Positions 52,324 through 60,141 of a stretch of DNA of 64,000 nucleotides are shown one piece after another. The DNA comes from Chryseobacterium daecheongense. GTDB lineage: Bacteria; Bacteroidota; Bacteroidia; Flavobacteriales; Weeksellaceae. Position 1 is the first letter of the stretch. Each line of letters opens with the position of its first letter. The stretch covers positions 806,001 through 870,000 of the forward strand of contig NZ_RJTX01000001.1 of NCBI RefSeq assembly GCF_003729955.1, read 5' to 3'. The notes beneath the pieces were generated by a model. That model was given only the letters and a program-made list of their open reading frames with translations, had not been told where the DNA came from and ran no database searches. The position numbers and the translations under genes are program-made.

Positions 52324-53529
52324 ATGAGTTCATTTAATATTGGAGATTTCGTATGTCTTCAAAACCATCCTTATTTAAGTACAAATCATAAAATTAAAAT
52401 TGCTGCAAATGCAGATATGACACCTCCAATTATGATTGTTGGAGAAATTTTGAATAAAGATGAATACAACACTTCAACTGGTAAACAATCTGAAATTCAA
52501 CTTCGGTGTTATTATTATTCTACAAAAGAGGGAAAATATATAGATAAATGGATTAAAGCTGAACAATTAAAAAAACTTGATGTTTCAGAAACCTATTTGA
52601 AAATTGATGAATTTAATAAAATAGATGATTTTGATTTAGAGTATTTGAAAAATTTGTACCTGAATAAAATGGTTTGTTTGAAAAGTGTAGATTTCGAACT
52701 CAATAAAAAAAAGATTTTTATTGACAGTTCAGATGGGATCCGTACAAATAAAGAAAATAACCATCTTGAATTCCTACCTCCAGTAATGACTATTATAGAT
52801 ATTGTAAAAAATAAGGAGGAAAAAAGATTTTCTTCTACTAAATCAGACTCTATTGAAAAAGATCTTTCTAAATATATTTTTAAATGTAAGTGGTATAATC
52901 CTAAAACTTCATCGTATTCAGAAGAATTTATACCAAGTAAAATTTTAGGTTTTATTGTTAATCAGACAGAGTTTATTGAGATGATTATGGCAGGAATTGC
53001 CGAAAATAATTTCTTAATTGCAAGTTTAAAAGGAAAACACATATTAGAATTAGAAGATAGCTCTAACAAGGTGATAAATAACATTATTAAACCTATAGAG
53101 ATCATTTTCAATCACTATTACTACAAAATAAATGCATTTGACTATGCAAAACAAAAGACATCATCATATACAATAGACAATCTTTATTCATTAGATTTTA
53201 TTGAAAAATCAACAATCTTTGCCCCTACATATCCTAGATATAAGACCACTTTCTATCCCATCACTGAAAATACCTTCCATGAACAAGAATATTATTTCAT
53301 AAAATATAGGGATAAATTTAACAAAATAACTAATCGGACTATTAAAGTATTATATAAGGAACCTTATATCGATCCAGAAAGTAATGAAGATTCTTTTTTT
53401 ATTGTTGCAAACTGTCTTCTACGAAATGGCCATATAAGACACTTTAAATTAAGTCAAATTTTAGAATCTACAGAGATTATTAATGGTGTAAAGATGCTTG
53501 AAGAGATTGAAGTCGAAGATATTTTATAA
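52324..53529 (+). CDS. Hypothetical protein with three DUF2158-like repeats
   Basis: A 401-residue protein of the reverse-transcriptase island, divergent from the RT gene. I see a repeated unit: GDFVCLQNHP, PPIMIVGEIL, RCYYYSTKEGKYIDKWIKAE (residues 7-85); NKMVCLKSVDF, PPVMTIIDIV, FKCKWYNPKTSSYSEEFIPS (about 113-210); and a weaker third copy near the end (YFIKYRDKFN, VANCLLRNGHIRHFKLSQIL). The pattern V-x-LKS, P-x-MT, C-x-W[FY], F-x-x-x-x-L is that of the small DUF2158/YodC proteins, an SH3-like fold. No enzyme motif is seen. A ligand- or nucleic-acid-sensing role in the island is speculation. Confidence 0.6.
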   Translation: MSSFNIGDFVCLQNHPYLSTNHKIKIAANADMTPPIMIVGEILNKDEYNTSTGKQSEIQLRCYYYSTKEGKYIDKWIKAEQLKKLDVSETYLKIDEFNKIDDFDLEYLKNLYLNKMVCLKSVDFELNKKKIFIDSSDGIRTNKENNHLEFLPPVMTIIDIVKNKEEKRFSSTKSDSIEKDLSKYIFKCKWYNPKTSSYSEEFIPSKILGFIVNQTEFIEMIMAGIAENNFLIASLKGKHILELEDSSNKVINNIIKPIEIIFNHYYYKINAFDYAKQKTSSYTIDNLYSLDFIEKSTIFAPTYPRYKTTFYPITENTFHEQEYYFIKYRDKFNKITNRTIKVLYKEPYIDPESNEDSFFIVANCLLRNGHIRHFKLSQILESTEIINGVKMLEEIEVEDIL

Positions 53530-53609
53530 TATTAACTAATATTCTCCGAACTCTCCCGGCATTGGAAGTTTAAAAGCAAAGAACCTTTGCACAGCAGAAA
53601 AAAAAACAC

Positions 53610-54281
53610 CTACCCCTTCCTAATTTTATCCCGCGTAAGAAAAATATAATTAAACATACAAAACGTCGCCGCCGCCCCGAAAGTATGCCATAAAAAGTGA
53701 GTTCCGAAACTGAACCATCCCCATTGATCAGCGATACGGAAGACCAATGCAAAAACAAACGACAATAAAGCAAAGCCTACCCATTGGCCGGCTTTCCATT
53801 TTGTATAGATTAAATACCTTAGTACCGAGAAAAGGACAAATGAGGCCATGATTGCATAATTGACGTTGATAAAGAGAGAAGTGTTATCTGCCAGAATCCA
53901 GTTTCTCAAAGCGAACATAAGTGCCAAATATCCCAGCACCATTGCAACCGCATAGTACCATCTGGTGCTCTGAGCTACAAAATAAAATCCGGCAGACAGG
54001 CAGAGTAACATAATGGGCAGCCAATCCATCATGATAAACACTGGCCATTGTCTGAATGCATGGTAAACAGTTCCCCCTATGGCCCCGATATATAATAAAA
54101 TCAGGCAGTAAGTTAAAAAGGGATATTCTTTGAAATTACCCTTCAATTTGATAGTCCAGAAAATGGCTATAGCTAAAAAAAATGTGGCAGTAACAGCATT
54201 TAACGGCTCAGGGAACAACTGAGCCATATCTGTTTCTTTGTATAACATGCCTCCGTCCGGAGGTATTGGATGTATCGGCAT
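53610..54281 (-). CDS. Ceramidase-like integral membrane protein (CREST superfamily)
   Basis: A 223-residue protein with about seven membrane helices. Conserved polar residues sit where the CREST/ceramidase hydrolases place their metal ligands: LFPEPLNAVTATFF near the start, GTVYHAFRQWPVFIMMDWLP in the middle (His and Asp), and THFLWHTFGAA near the end (paired His). This suggests a membrane-embedded zinc hydrolase acting on a lipid amide; sphingolipids occur in many Bacteroidetes, though the substrate here is not known. Single gene between the RT island and a lipoprotein gene. Confidence 0.75.
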   Translation of the reverse strand: MPIHPIPPDGGMLYKETDMAQLFPEPLNAVTATFFLAIAIFWTIKLKGNFKEYPFLTYCLILLYIGAIGGTVYHAFRQWPVFIMMDWLPIMLLCLSAGFYFVAQSTRWYYAVAMVLGYLALMFALRNWILADNTSLFINVNYAIMASFVLFSVLRYLIYTKWKAGQWVGFALLSFVFALVFRIADQWGWFSFGTHFLWHTFGAAATFCMFNYIFLTRDKIRKG

Positions 54282-54345
54282 TGTCTTTTTTATGTTATAT
54301 ACTGATTACTTCTTATTAATATAATTTTTCCTCAACTTACCAGGA

Positions 54346-55020
54346 TCATTTGCAATACAAAAGGTCACCGGAATTCATCTTCCCTATGACCTGATTGGCA
54401 TACTCATTTTTAATAAGATAAAGGAAAGCTCTTATATGAGATTCCTTTTCTCCGCTATTACTATTCTTATTTGCCTGCCGGGCTTCAATTTTCATGGTAT
54501 TGTTGCCATCGTCACCCACTATACAATATTTAATGATGCGGTCTCCTAAATGCCAGGTATAGATATCATACGGCTTAATAAAGGTTTCTTTGCTCACTTT
54601 TGACTTTCCATATTTTTCATCCAACAGCTCTACAAACTTTTCAGTTTCCTCTAAAGAAATCTTCCCCGCAACCGCATTAAAAACCATCATCCTGCCATCA
54701 ACAGTGGTGGCGAAATTGATGGCATTAAAATCAAAATCGTCAAATCTCGCCAGAACATCTTCATAAGAAAACATTTCCTGCCTGTATTCAATCCGTATGG
54801 GTTTTTCACTTCCTATAAACTCTCCGTCTGCAATAGTATCAACACCTATAACTTCAGACTTTATCTGATAATAGTTGTCATACGTTTTGTACTTATCTTT
54901 ATCTGAGAAATAGGCTGTCGTTTTATTATTAAAGTTGAAATCCTGCAATTCTATGACCTTTTCCTTTTTACAGCCCGTCAGAAAAAGTAAACAGATTAAA
55001 ATAAGGATGATTTTTTCCAT
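54346..55020 (-). CDS. Hypothetical lipoprotein
   Basis: A 224-residue protein with lipobox C17 (LLFLTGC) and a charged mature start KKEKVIEL. The remainder is alternating beta and loop (TAYFSDKDKYKTYDNYYQIK, DGRMMVFNAVAGKISLEETE, WHLGDRIIKYCIVGDDGNN). No named family recognised. It stands 64 bases upstream of the ceramidase-like gene on the same strand, so they may be co-expressed. Confidence 0.7.
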   Translation of the reverse strand: MEKIILILICLLFLTGCKKEKVIELQDFNFNNKTTAYFSDKDKYKTYDNYYQIKSEVIGVDTIADGEFIGSEKPIRIEYRQEMFSYEDVLARFDDFDFNAINFATTVDGRMMVFNAVAGKISLEETEKFVELLDEKYGKSKVSKETFIKPYDIYTWHLGDRIIKYCIVGDDGNNTMKIEARQANKNSNSGEKESHIRAFLYLIKNEYANQVIGKMNSGDLLYCK

Positions 55021-55272
55021 GATTAATATTGGCTAAAGTGTATTGCTATGTTGAAATGAAGTCACCTCTAATATATAAAATATTGGTGTTTCTTATTATA
55101 AAAACAGGCAATAATATTGTTAATAATTGAACTCTAATCGAGACCATTTAAAATACCACTGTTCTAAACTATTTTCTCCTGGTCTTTTAAACAAAGTAAT
55201 TTCGGACGTTTAAACAAAATTCATCGTCCAAATGACCTCTACCTTTGTCTTAACAAAATCAAATTTTAAAAA

Positions 55273-56292
55273 ATGAACGCAAACAATTATCAAGGAGCTT
55301 TACAGAAACCAATAGGTTCTGGCTTCACAGCAGCATCAACTTCAACAGAAGTAATCAAAGGAATTGACCTTACCGGTACAATCGCAGTTGTAACAGGTGG
55401 CAGCGCAGGGATCGGGCTAGAAACTACAAAAACACTGGCATTAGCCGGCGCAACGGTTATTGTTCTTGCAAGAAACGTGGAAAAAGCGAAAGCGAACCTG
55501 GAAGGGATACCAAATATTGAAATTGAAGAAGCAGATATGATGATCCCCTCTTCTATTGACAAATTTGCTGAAAAATTCATTTCATCAGGAAGACCACTTC
55601 ATTTATTAATTAACAATGCCGGCATTATGTGGGTTCCTTTGCAGCGTGATGAGCGCGGAATTGAATCTCAACTGGCCACCAATCATTTGGGTCAGTTTCA
55701 TCTTACTGCAAAATTGTGGCCCGCATTAAAACAGGCAAACGGAGCCAGGATTGTGAATGTTTCTTCTCTGGGACATCATAATTCCGACTTTAATTTTGAA
55801 GATCCAAATTTTGAAAACAGGGATTATGAAACCCTTCAGGCTTATGGTCAGTCGAAAACTGCAAGTAATCTTTTCGCTTTGGAGCTAGATAACCGAGCCA
55901 AAGATTTCAATGTAAGAGCATACTCTTTACATCCCGGTTCTATCGCAGGGACAGAATTAGGCAGAGATGCAGACCCTGAGTATTTGAAGAGCTTAGGCTT
56001 TTTGGATGAAGACGGAAATATTCGTCCGGAAGTCCTTGCTGCATTGAAAACCATTCCCCAAGGTGCTGCCACGACTGTTTTTGCCGCAACCAGTCCATTA
56101 TTGGATACAATAGGCGGCGTGTATCTTGAAGACAACGATATTGCTGAGTTGCTGCCAACAGATCCGTCTGTTCAAACCAATGCAAAACTGCATCAGAGCG
56201 GTGTTCAACAATATTCGTTGGATGAAAATTCAGCAAAGCGCTTATGGAATCTCAGTGAAGAAATGACCGGAGTGCCATTCAACATCAATTAA
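55273..56292 (+). CDS. SDR-family oxidoreductase (retinol-dehydrogenase-like)
   Basis: A 339-residue short-chain dehydrogenase with an extra ~30-residue N-terminal segment before the first strand. Cofactor loop VVTGGSAGIGLETTKTL, LINNAGIMWVP, catalytic serine in VNVSSLGHHNSDF and YGQSKTASN for Tyr and Lys. The length and the NHLGQFHLT segment match the RDH/WWOX-like SDR group. First of two SDR genes in a row (19-base gap), with an AraC gene further downstream. Confidence 0.88.
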   Translation: MNANNYQGALQKPIGSGFTAASTSTEVIKGIDLTGTIAVVTGGSAGIGLETTKTLALAGATVIVLARNVEKAKANLEGIPNIEIEEADMMIPSSIDKFAEKFISSGRPLHLLINNAGIMWVPLQRDERGIESQLATNHLGQFHLTAKLWPALKQANGARIVNVSSLGHHNSDFNFEDPNFENRDYETLQAYGQSKTASNLFALELDNRAKDFNVRAYSLHPGSIAGTELGRDADPEYLKSLGFLDEDGNIRPEVLAALKTIPQGAATTVFAATSPLLDTIGGVYLEDNDIAELLPTDPSVQTNAKLHQSGVQQYSLDENSAKRLWNLSEEMTGVPFNIN

Positions 56293-56311
56293 TCATACAA
56301 ATTTCTTAAAA

Positions 56312-57040
56312 ATGAAAAACTTAGATCATAAAGTTGCCGTCATCACAGGCGGCAACAGCGGAATCGGGTATGCTACCGCAAAAGCACTGAAAGAAGAATC
56401 AGCCAGCGTAATCATTACGGGCAGAAGAAAAGAAGCCATTGAAAAAGCTTCTGCCGAGCTGGGAGTAACGGGTTTGATAGCTGATCAATCCAAATTATCT
56501 GATATTGATCAACTGGTGAATGATGTCGCCCTAAAATTTGGCAAAGTGGACATTTTGCTGATCAATGCCGGGATCACAAAATTTGACACTATAGAACAAA
56601 TGAAAGAAGATATGTTTGACGAAATCATGAATGTCAATTTCAAAGGTGCTTATTTTACACTTAGCAAGTTTATTCCTATTCTCAATGAGGGTGCCTCTGT
56701 GATATTACTGTCATCAACCTCGGCAACGATTTCTCCGGCAAATGCATCGGTTTACGCGGCCAGTAAAGCTGCTATCAATGCGGTGGTCAAAATAGCTGCT
56801 CTTGAACTGGCTCCCCGGAATATCCGTGTTAATGCGGTAAGTCCCGGTCCCATTGCCACCGAAATTATGGACAAAATAGGACTGAATGAGCAGTTGGAGC
56901 ACCAACTAATTGACAGTATTCCCCTGTCCAGATTAGGCAAACCCAGTGAAGTAGCGGATCTGATAACTTTTTTATCCGGAAGCAGCTCTTCCTTTATTAC
57001 CGGTTCTAATTTTCTGGTTGATGGCGGCCAATCTGTTTAG
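56312..57040 (+). CDS. SDR-family oxidoreductase (FabG-like)
   Basis: A 242-residue classical SDR: AVITGGNSGIGYATAKAL, LLINAGI (with Ile-Asn-Ala-Gly in place of NNAG), LLSSTSATISPANASVYAASKAA for the catalytic set, and PGPIATEIM near residue 185. The end, FITGSNFLVDGGQS, is typical of FabG-like SDRs. Very likely in one operon with the SDR gene upstream. Confidence 0.88.
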   Translation: MKNLDHKVAVITGGNSGIGYATAKALKEESASVIITGRRKEAIEKASAELGVTGLIADQSKLSDIDQLVNDVALKFGKVDILLINAGITKFDTIEQMKEDMFDEIMNVNFKGAYFTLSKFIPILNEGASVILLSSTSATISPANASVYAASKAAINAVVKIAALELAPRNIRVNAVSPGPIATEIMDKIGLNEQLEHQLIDSIPLSRLGKPSEVADLITFLSGSSSSFITGSNFLVDGGQSV

Positions 57041-57192
57041 AAATATTACTAATGCAGGGACACAGGGTTAACAATCGATATTAACTTCGGTTCTTCAAAT
57101 ACAAATAAATGGGCTTTTAAGCAAAGTAATCATATGAAATCTTTATATTTATATCATTATTTACCTTATAAGCCAAACAAATAGCGATCATT

Positions 57193-58005
57193 ATGGAATA
57201 TACAGCAAAATATATTACAGACGATATTAAACTATCCTGCTATGAGGATAAATTCTTTAAATCGGATATCAGTTTCGAGTGTCATATGCTGATCTGGTTT
57301 ATTTCCGGGGAAACAAAAATTGTACAGGCTGATGCTACCTATTTCTTTAAAAAGGGCGATATTTTCTTAATCCCAAGAAATCAGCTGGCTACCATTATCA
57401 ACTATCCTAAAGACGGGCAGCCGCATAAGACAGTTGTCATGCACTTAACGGCGGATAAGCTAAAAAATTTTTATGCAGATCTGGATGTAAAACCCGATGT
57501 GCAGCATTCACAAAAAATACAATGCTTCAATAATCACCCGCTATTGAAAAGCTGCCTTTCCTCACTGATTCCTTATTTTGAAATGCAGGAAATTCCGGAA
57601 AACATAGCTTCCCTAAAAATCACAGAAGCAATAAGCATCCTCCGTGCGATCGATAAAGAAATAGACAATGTTCTTGCCAATTTTGAAGAACCCGGAAAAA
57701 TTGATTTGGCAGCATATATGGAAAAGAACTTTATGTTCAACTTGCCACTGGAAAAATTCGGGTATCTAACGGGGAGAAGCCTTACCACTTTTAAAAGGGA
57801 TTTTAGTAAAATATTCAATCTCACACCGCAGCGGTGGCTCACAAAAAAACGACTGGAATTAGCCCATTACCAATTTGTTGAAAAAAAGATGAAGCCGATT
57901 GACGTTTGTTATGAGGTAGGGTTCGAAAACCTTTCACACTTTTCATATGCCTTTAAAAAACAATTCGGTTATGCGCCCACGGAATTATTGGCAGCAAAGA
58001 ATTAA
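57193..58005 (+). CDS. AraC-family transcriptional regulator
   Basis: A 270-residue regulator. Sensor part about 1-165 with a cupin-like segment (YFFKKGDIFLIPRNQLATII). The C-terminal AraC helix-turn-helix pair covers about 170-268: FGYLTGRSLTTFKRDFSKIF, PIDVCYEVGFENLSHFSYAF, ending FGYAPTELLAAKN. It follows the two SDR genes by 152 bases and probably controls them. The same AraC-plus-SDR arrangement appears elsewhere in this window. Confidence 0.9.
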   Translation: MEYTAKYITDDIKLSCYEDKFFKSDISFECHMLIWFISGETKIVQADATYFFKKGDIFLIPRNQLATIINYPKDGQPHKTVVMHLTADKLKNFYADLDVKPDVQHSQKIQCFNNHPLLKSCLSSLIPYFEMQEIPENIASLKITEAISILRAIDKEIDNVLANFEEPGKIDLAAYMEKNFMFNLPLEKFGYLTGRSLTTFKRDFSKIFNLTPQRWLTKKRLELAHYQFVEKKMKPIDVCYEVGFENLSHFSYAFKKQFGYAPTELLAAKN

Positions 58006-58098
58006 CGATTCTCTTTAAATAGAACTGCTTGAAAACCTTTGTTGCAATAGGTTATTCTATCCTATTTTTCTTGACCAAATTCAAAATAAGGGTTTTAA

Positions 58099-58138
58099 AA
58101 ATAAACAACCTGCTGTTTTTACAGCAGGTTGTTTATTT
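58099..58138. terminator. Strong bidirectional terminator
   Basis: Perfect 18-bp stem (left arm AAATAAACAACCTGCTGT) with a TTTT loop, between the AraC gene (+) and tRNA-Arg (-). The longest perfect hairpin that I found in the window. Confidence 0.88.
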
Positions 58139-58145
58139 AGCACTG

Positions 58146-58217
58146 TGACCGCAGAAGGATTCGAACCCTCACTGTCGGAGCCGAAATCCGAAGTTCTATC
58201 CATTAAACTATGCAGCC
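58146..58217 (-). tRNA. tRNA-Arg (anticodon TCG)
   Basis: A 72-base cloverleaf on the minus strand. Acceptor stem GGCTGCA / TGCGGTC pairs with two wobbles, the anticodon stem is TCGGA / TCCGA with loop TTTCGGC giving anticodon TCG (reads CGA, arginine), and the T arm is GAGGG-TTCGAAT-CCTTC. The discriminator is A. The 3' CCA is not encoded. Followed by the 18-bp terminator at 58099-58138. Confidence 0.93.
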
Positions 58218-58290
58218 CGTTTCATGAGTAATGAATAATAAGAATCTGTAATTTACATTGCTCATTACCTATTACTCATTACTTATATTT

Positions 58291-60060
58291 TTAGAACGTA
58301 ATCTTTACTCCTCCCAAAATCTGTGCACCAAGAACTTTATATCCTTTGTACGTCTGGTATTTTGAGCTTAGAAGATTATTTCCGAGCGCGAAAATACTGA
58401 AATTTTTGTGAATTTTATACTCTGCAGAAAGATTTAAGTCTGCATATCCTCCTACTTTATCATTTCTGTCCTCCGTAGACTGATAAATAATATTCGGAGT
58501 TGTCTGAATTGCTTCTAAAGTATAGGAATTAGTGGTTCTGTCACTTGCAAAAATTCCTTTGAATCCCAGCAATAACTTTTTATCCAGCATTGTATATTTA
58601 GCTCCGATACTCGCACTGAGCAATGGAACATTGTAAATATCCTCATAATTTTTAAGGTCATACTTTCTGAAAAGAACTTCCCCGTCTAAAATCAGGTTCG
58701 CCAAAGGAAAATATTGAATGCTTCCTTTAATATCGCTCACATTTCCATCATCATAAATGGCTGAGAATGTATTGGCAAAATTATAAGCAGAACGTTCCTG
58801 AGCATCATAACTGAACAGGTCATTTGCTTTGAAGAACATAATATCTCTCATTTTTCCGAAACCAGCAGAGAAATCGTACTTGATTGTTTCATCAAAATCT
58901 CCTCTTATCCCCGCATAAAAATGATATTTGGTTTCTGTTGGTCTCAACATCTGATCCGAAAGAATGAATGGATTATCCTGTAAAAGATCGCCATATGTAT
59001 TCAATTTCAAACCTCCATCAACTCCACCATAAAATTTAAATTCTTTGGAGGCAGCCAACTGGAATTCCGCCTGTGGGAACCAGTAGGTCTTATTATTTTT
59101 CATTTCCTCCGCCATCAAATCATTGGAATTCTTAGCATTCAGAAAATTAAATGATGATCCCAACATTAAATAGGTTTCTCCTTTAGCAAAAGTAACCTTT
59201 GGAGATAAACTTGTATTGAAAAAATTAGCCGAATTTCTGTCTCTGATGGCAAAATCTGTTTTCACCGTTTCCAAACCAACTCCTAAATCCGCATTTAAAA
59301 CCACATCCGATTTCCCTAATTCAACAGCATGTTTTGAGAAATTGGCCAAAATGGAAGCCTGATTTTCCTGTGCTTCAAAATGATCTTTCAGAAATGAAGA
59401 TTTTACTCTCACATCATTCAAAATTTCATTGGAATAAAAATCGTAGTATCCATTTACCTTAAACTGATTCACCTTTTGTTTCAAATCAACATCTGAAGCA
59501 GGCTCTAAGGCATAAATCCCGTAATAGTTATAATTATTCAAACCATATTCCGCATTGGCGTTGAATTTTCCTTTCTCTCCATACGCATTTAAAAATGCTC
59601 CCAACGTTGCTGAATTTTGCTTGGAATCCCATGCATAATCCTTTTTCAACCCATTAGTGGAAAGTACATGAACATCCCCTCCTACTTCAATCTTATTTTC
59701 CAAGGTCGTGGAAATATTAGCATCCGCAAGGATTTTCCCGTAATTTCCCATTCCGAACTGAAAATAATTGTTTTGAGCCGTTGCATCAAATTTCGGAGTC
59801 ACATCTTCCCCCTGAATGGTTGAAGTCTTGAAATCCGAAACTGCAGGAACATCTGTAATGTTGTATTTTACAGGGTTCTGAGATTTCTCCTCCGGCGGAT
59901 AATTCTTAATGGTTTCCACAGAAGTTTTTTTCTTTTCGATCTTTTTAACTTCCGGCTCTCTTTTTTTATTAAGAATCAGCTTTTCTTCCTTGATCTGGGA
60001 AAACGCAAACGGCGAAATTCCTAAAAATAATATGGATAATAATTGAATTCTTCTGTTCAT
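58291..60060 (-). CDS. Outer-membrane beta-barrel protein (TonB-receptor-like)
   Basis: A 589-residue exported protein: signal peptide about 1-21 (LGISPFAFSQ), then a lysine-rich linker (LNKKREPEVKKIEKKKTSVE), then a predominantly beta region with alternating hydrophobic strands to an aromatic-ended last strand (ILGGVKITF), as in outer-membrane barrels. The middle repeats NISTTLENKIEVGGDVHVLS and YAGIRGDFDETIKYDFSAGF fit barrel strands. No plug domain is clear, so it may be a porin-type protein. It follows the large TPR gene by 81 bases on the same strand; the two are probably one unit. Confidence 0.75.
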   Translation of the reverse strand: MNRRIQLLSILFLGISPFAFSQIKEEKLILNKKREPEVKKIEKKKTSVETIKNYPPEEKSQNPVKYNITDVPAVSDFKTSTIQGEDVTPKFDATAQNNYFQFGMGNYGKILADANISTTLENKIEVGGDVHVLSTNGLKKDYAWDSKQNSATLGAFLNAYGEKGKFNANAEYGLNNYNYYGIYALEPASDVDLKQKVNQFKVNGYYDFYSNEILNDVRVKSSFLKDHFEAQENQASILANFSKHAVELGKSDVVLNADLGVGLETVKTDFAIRDRNSANFFNTSLSPKVTFAKGETYLMLGSSFNFLNAKNSNDLMAEEMKNNKTYWFPQAEFQLAASKEFKFYGGVDGGLKLNTYGDLLQDNPFILSDQMLRPTETKYHFYAGIRGDFDETIKYDFSAGFGKMRDIMFFKANDLFSYDAQERSAYNFANTFSAIYDDGNVSDIKGSIQYFPLANLILDGEVLFRKYDLKNYEDIYNVPLLSASIGAKYTMLDKKLLLGFKGIFASDRTTNSYTLEAIQTTPNIIYQSTEDRNDKVGGYADLNLSAEYKIHKNFSIFALGNNLLSSKYQTYKGYKVLGAQILGGVKITF

Positions 60061-60141
60061 TATTTTTTGTATTTAAGTATTAAGTAAAGGGTATTAATGA
60101 GATTTCATGAATACATTTTACATGAATACGACAGTACATTT

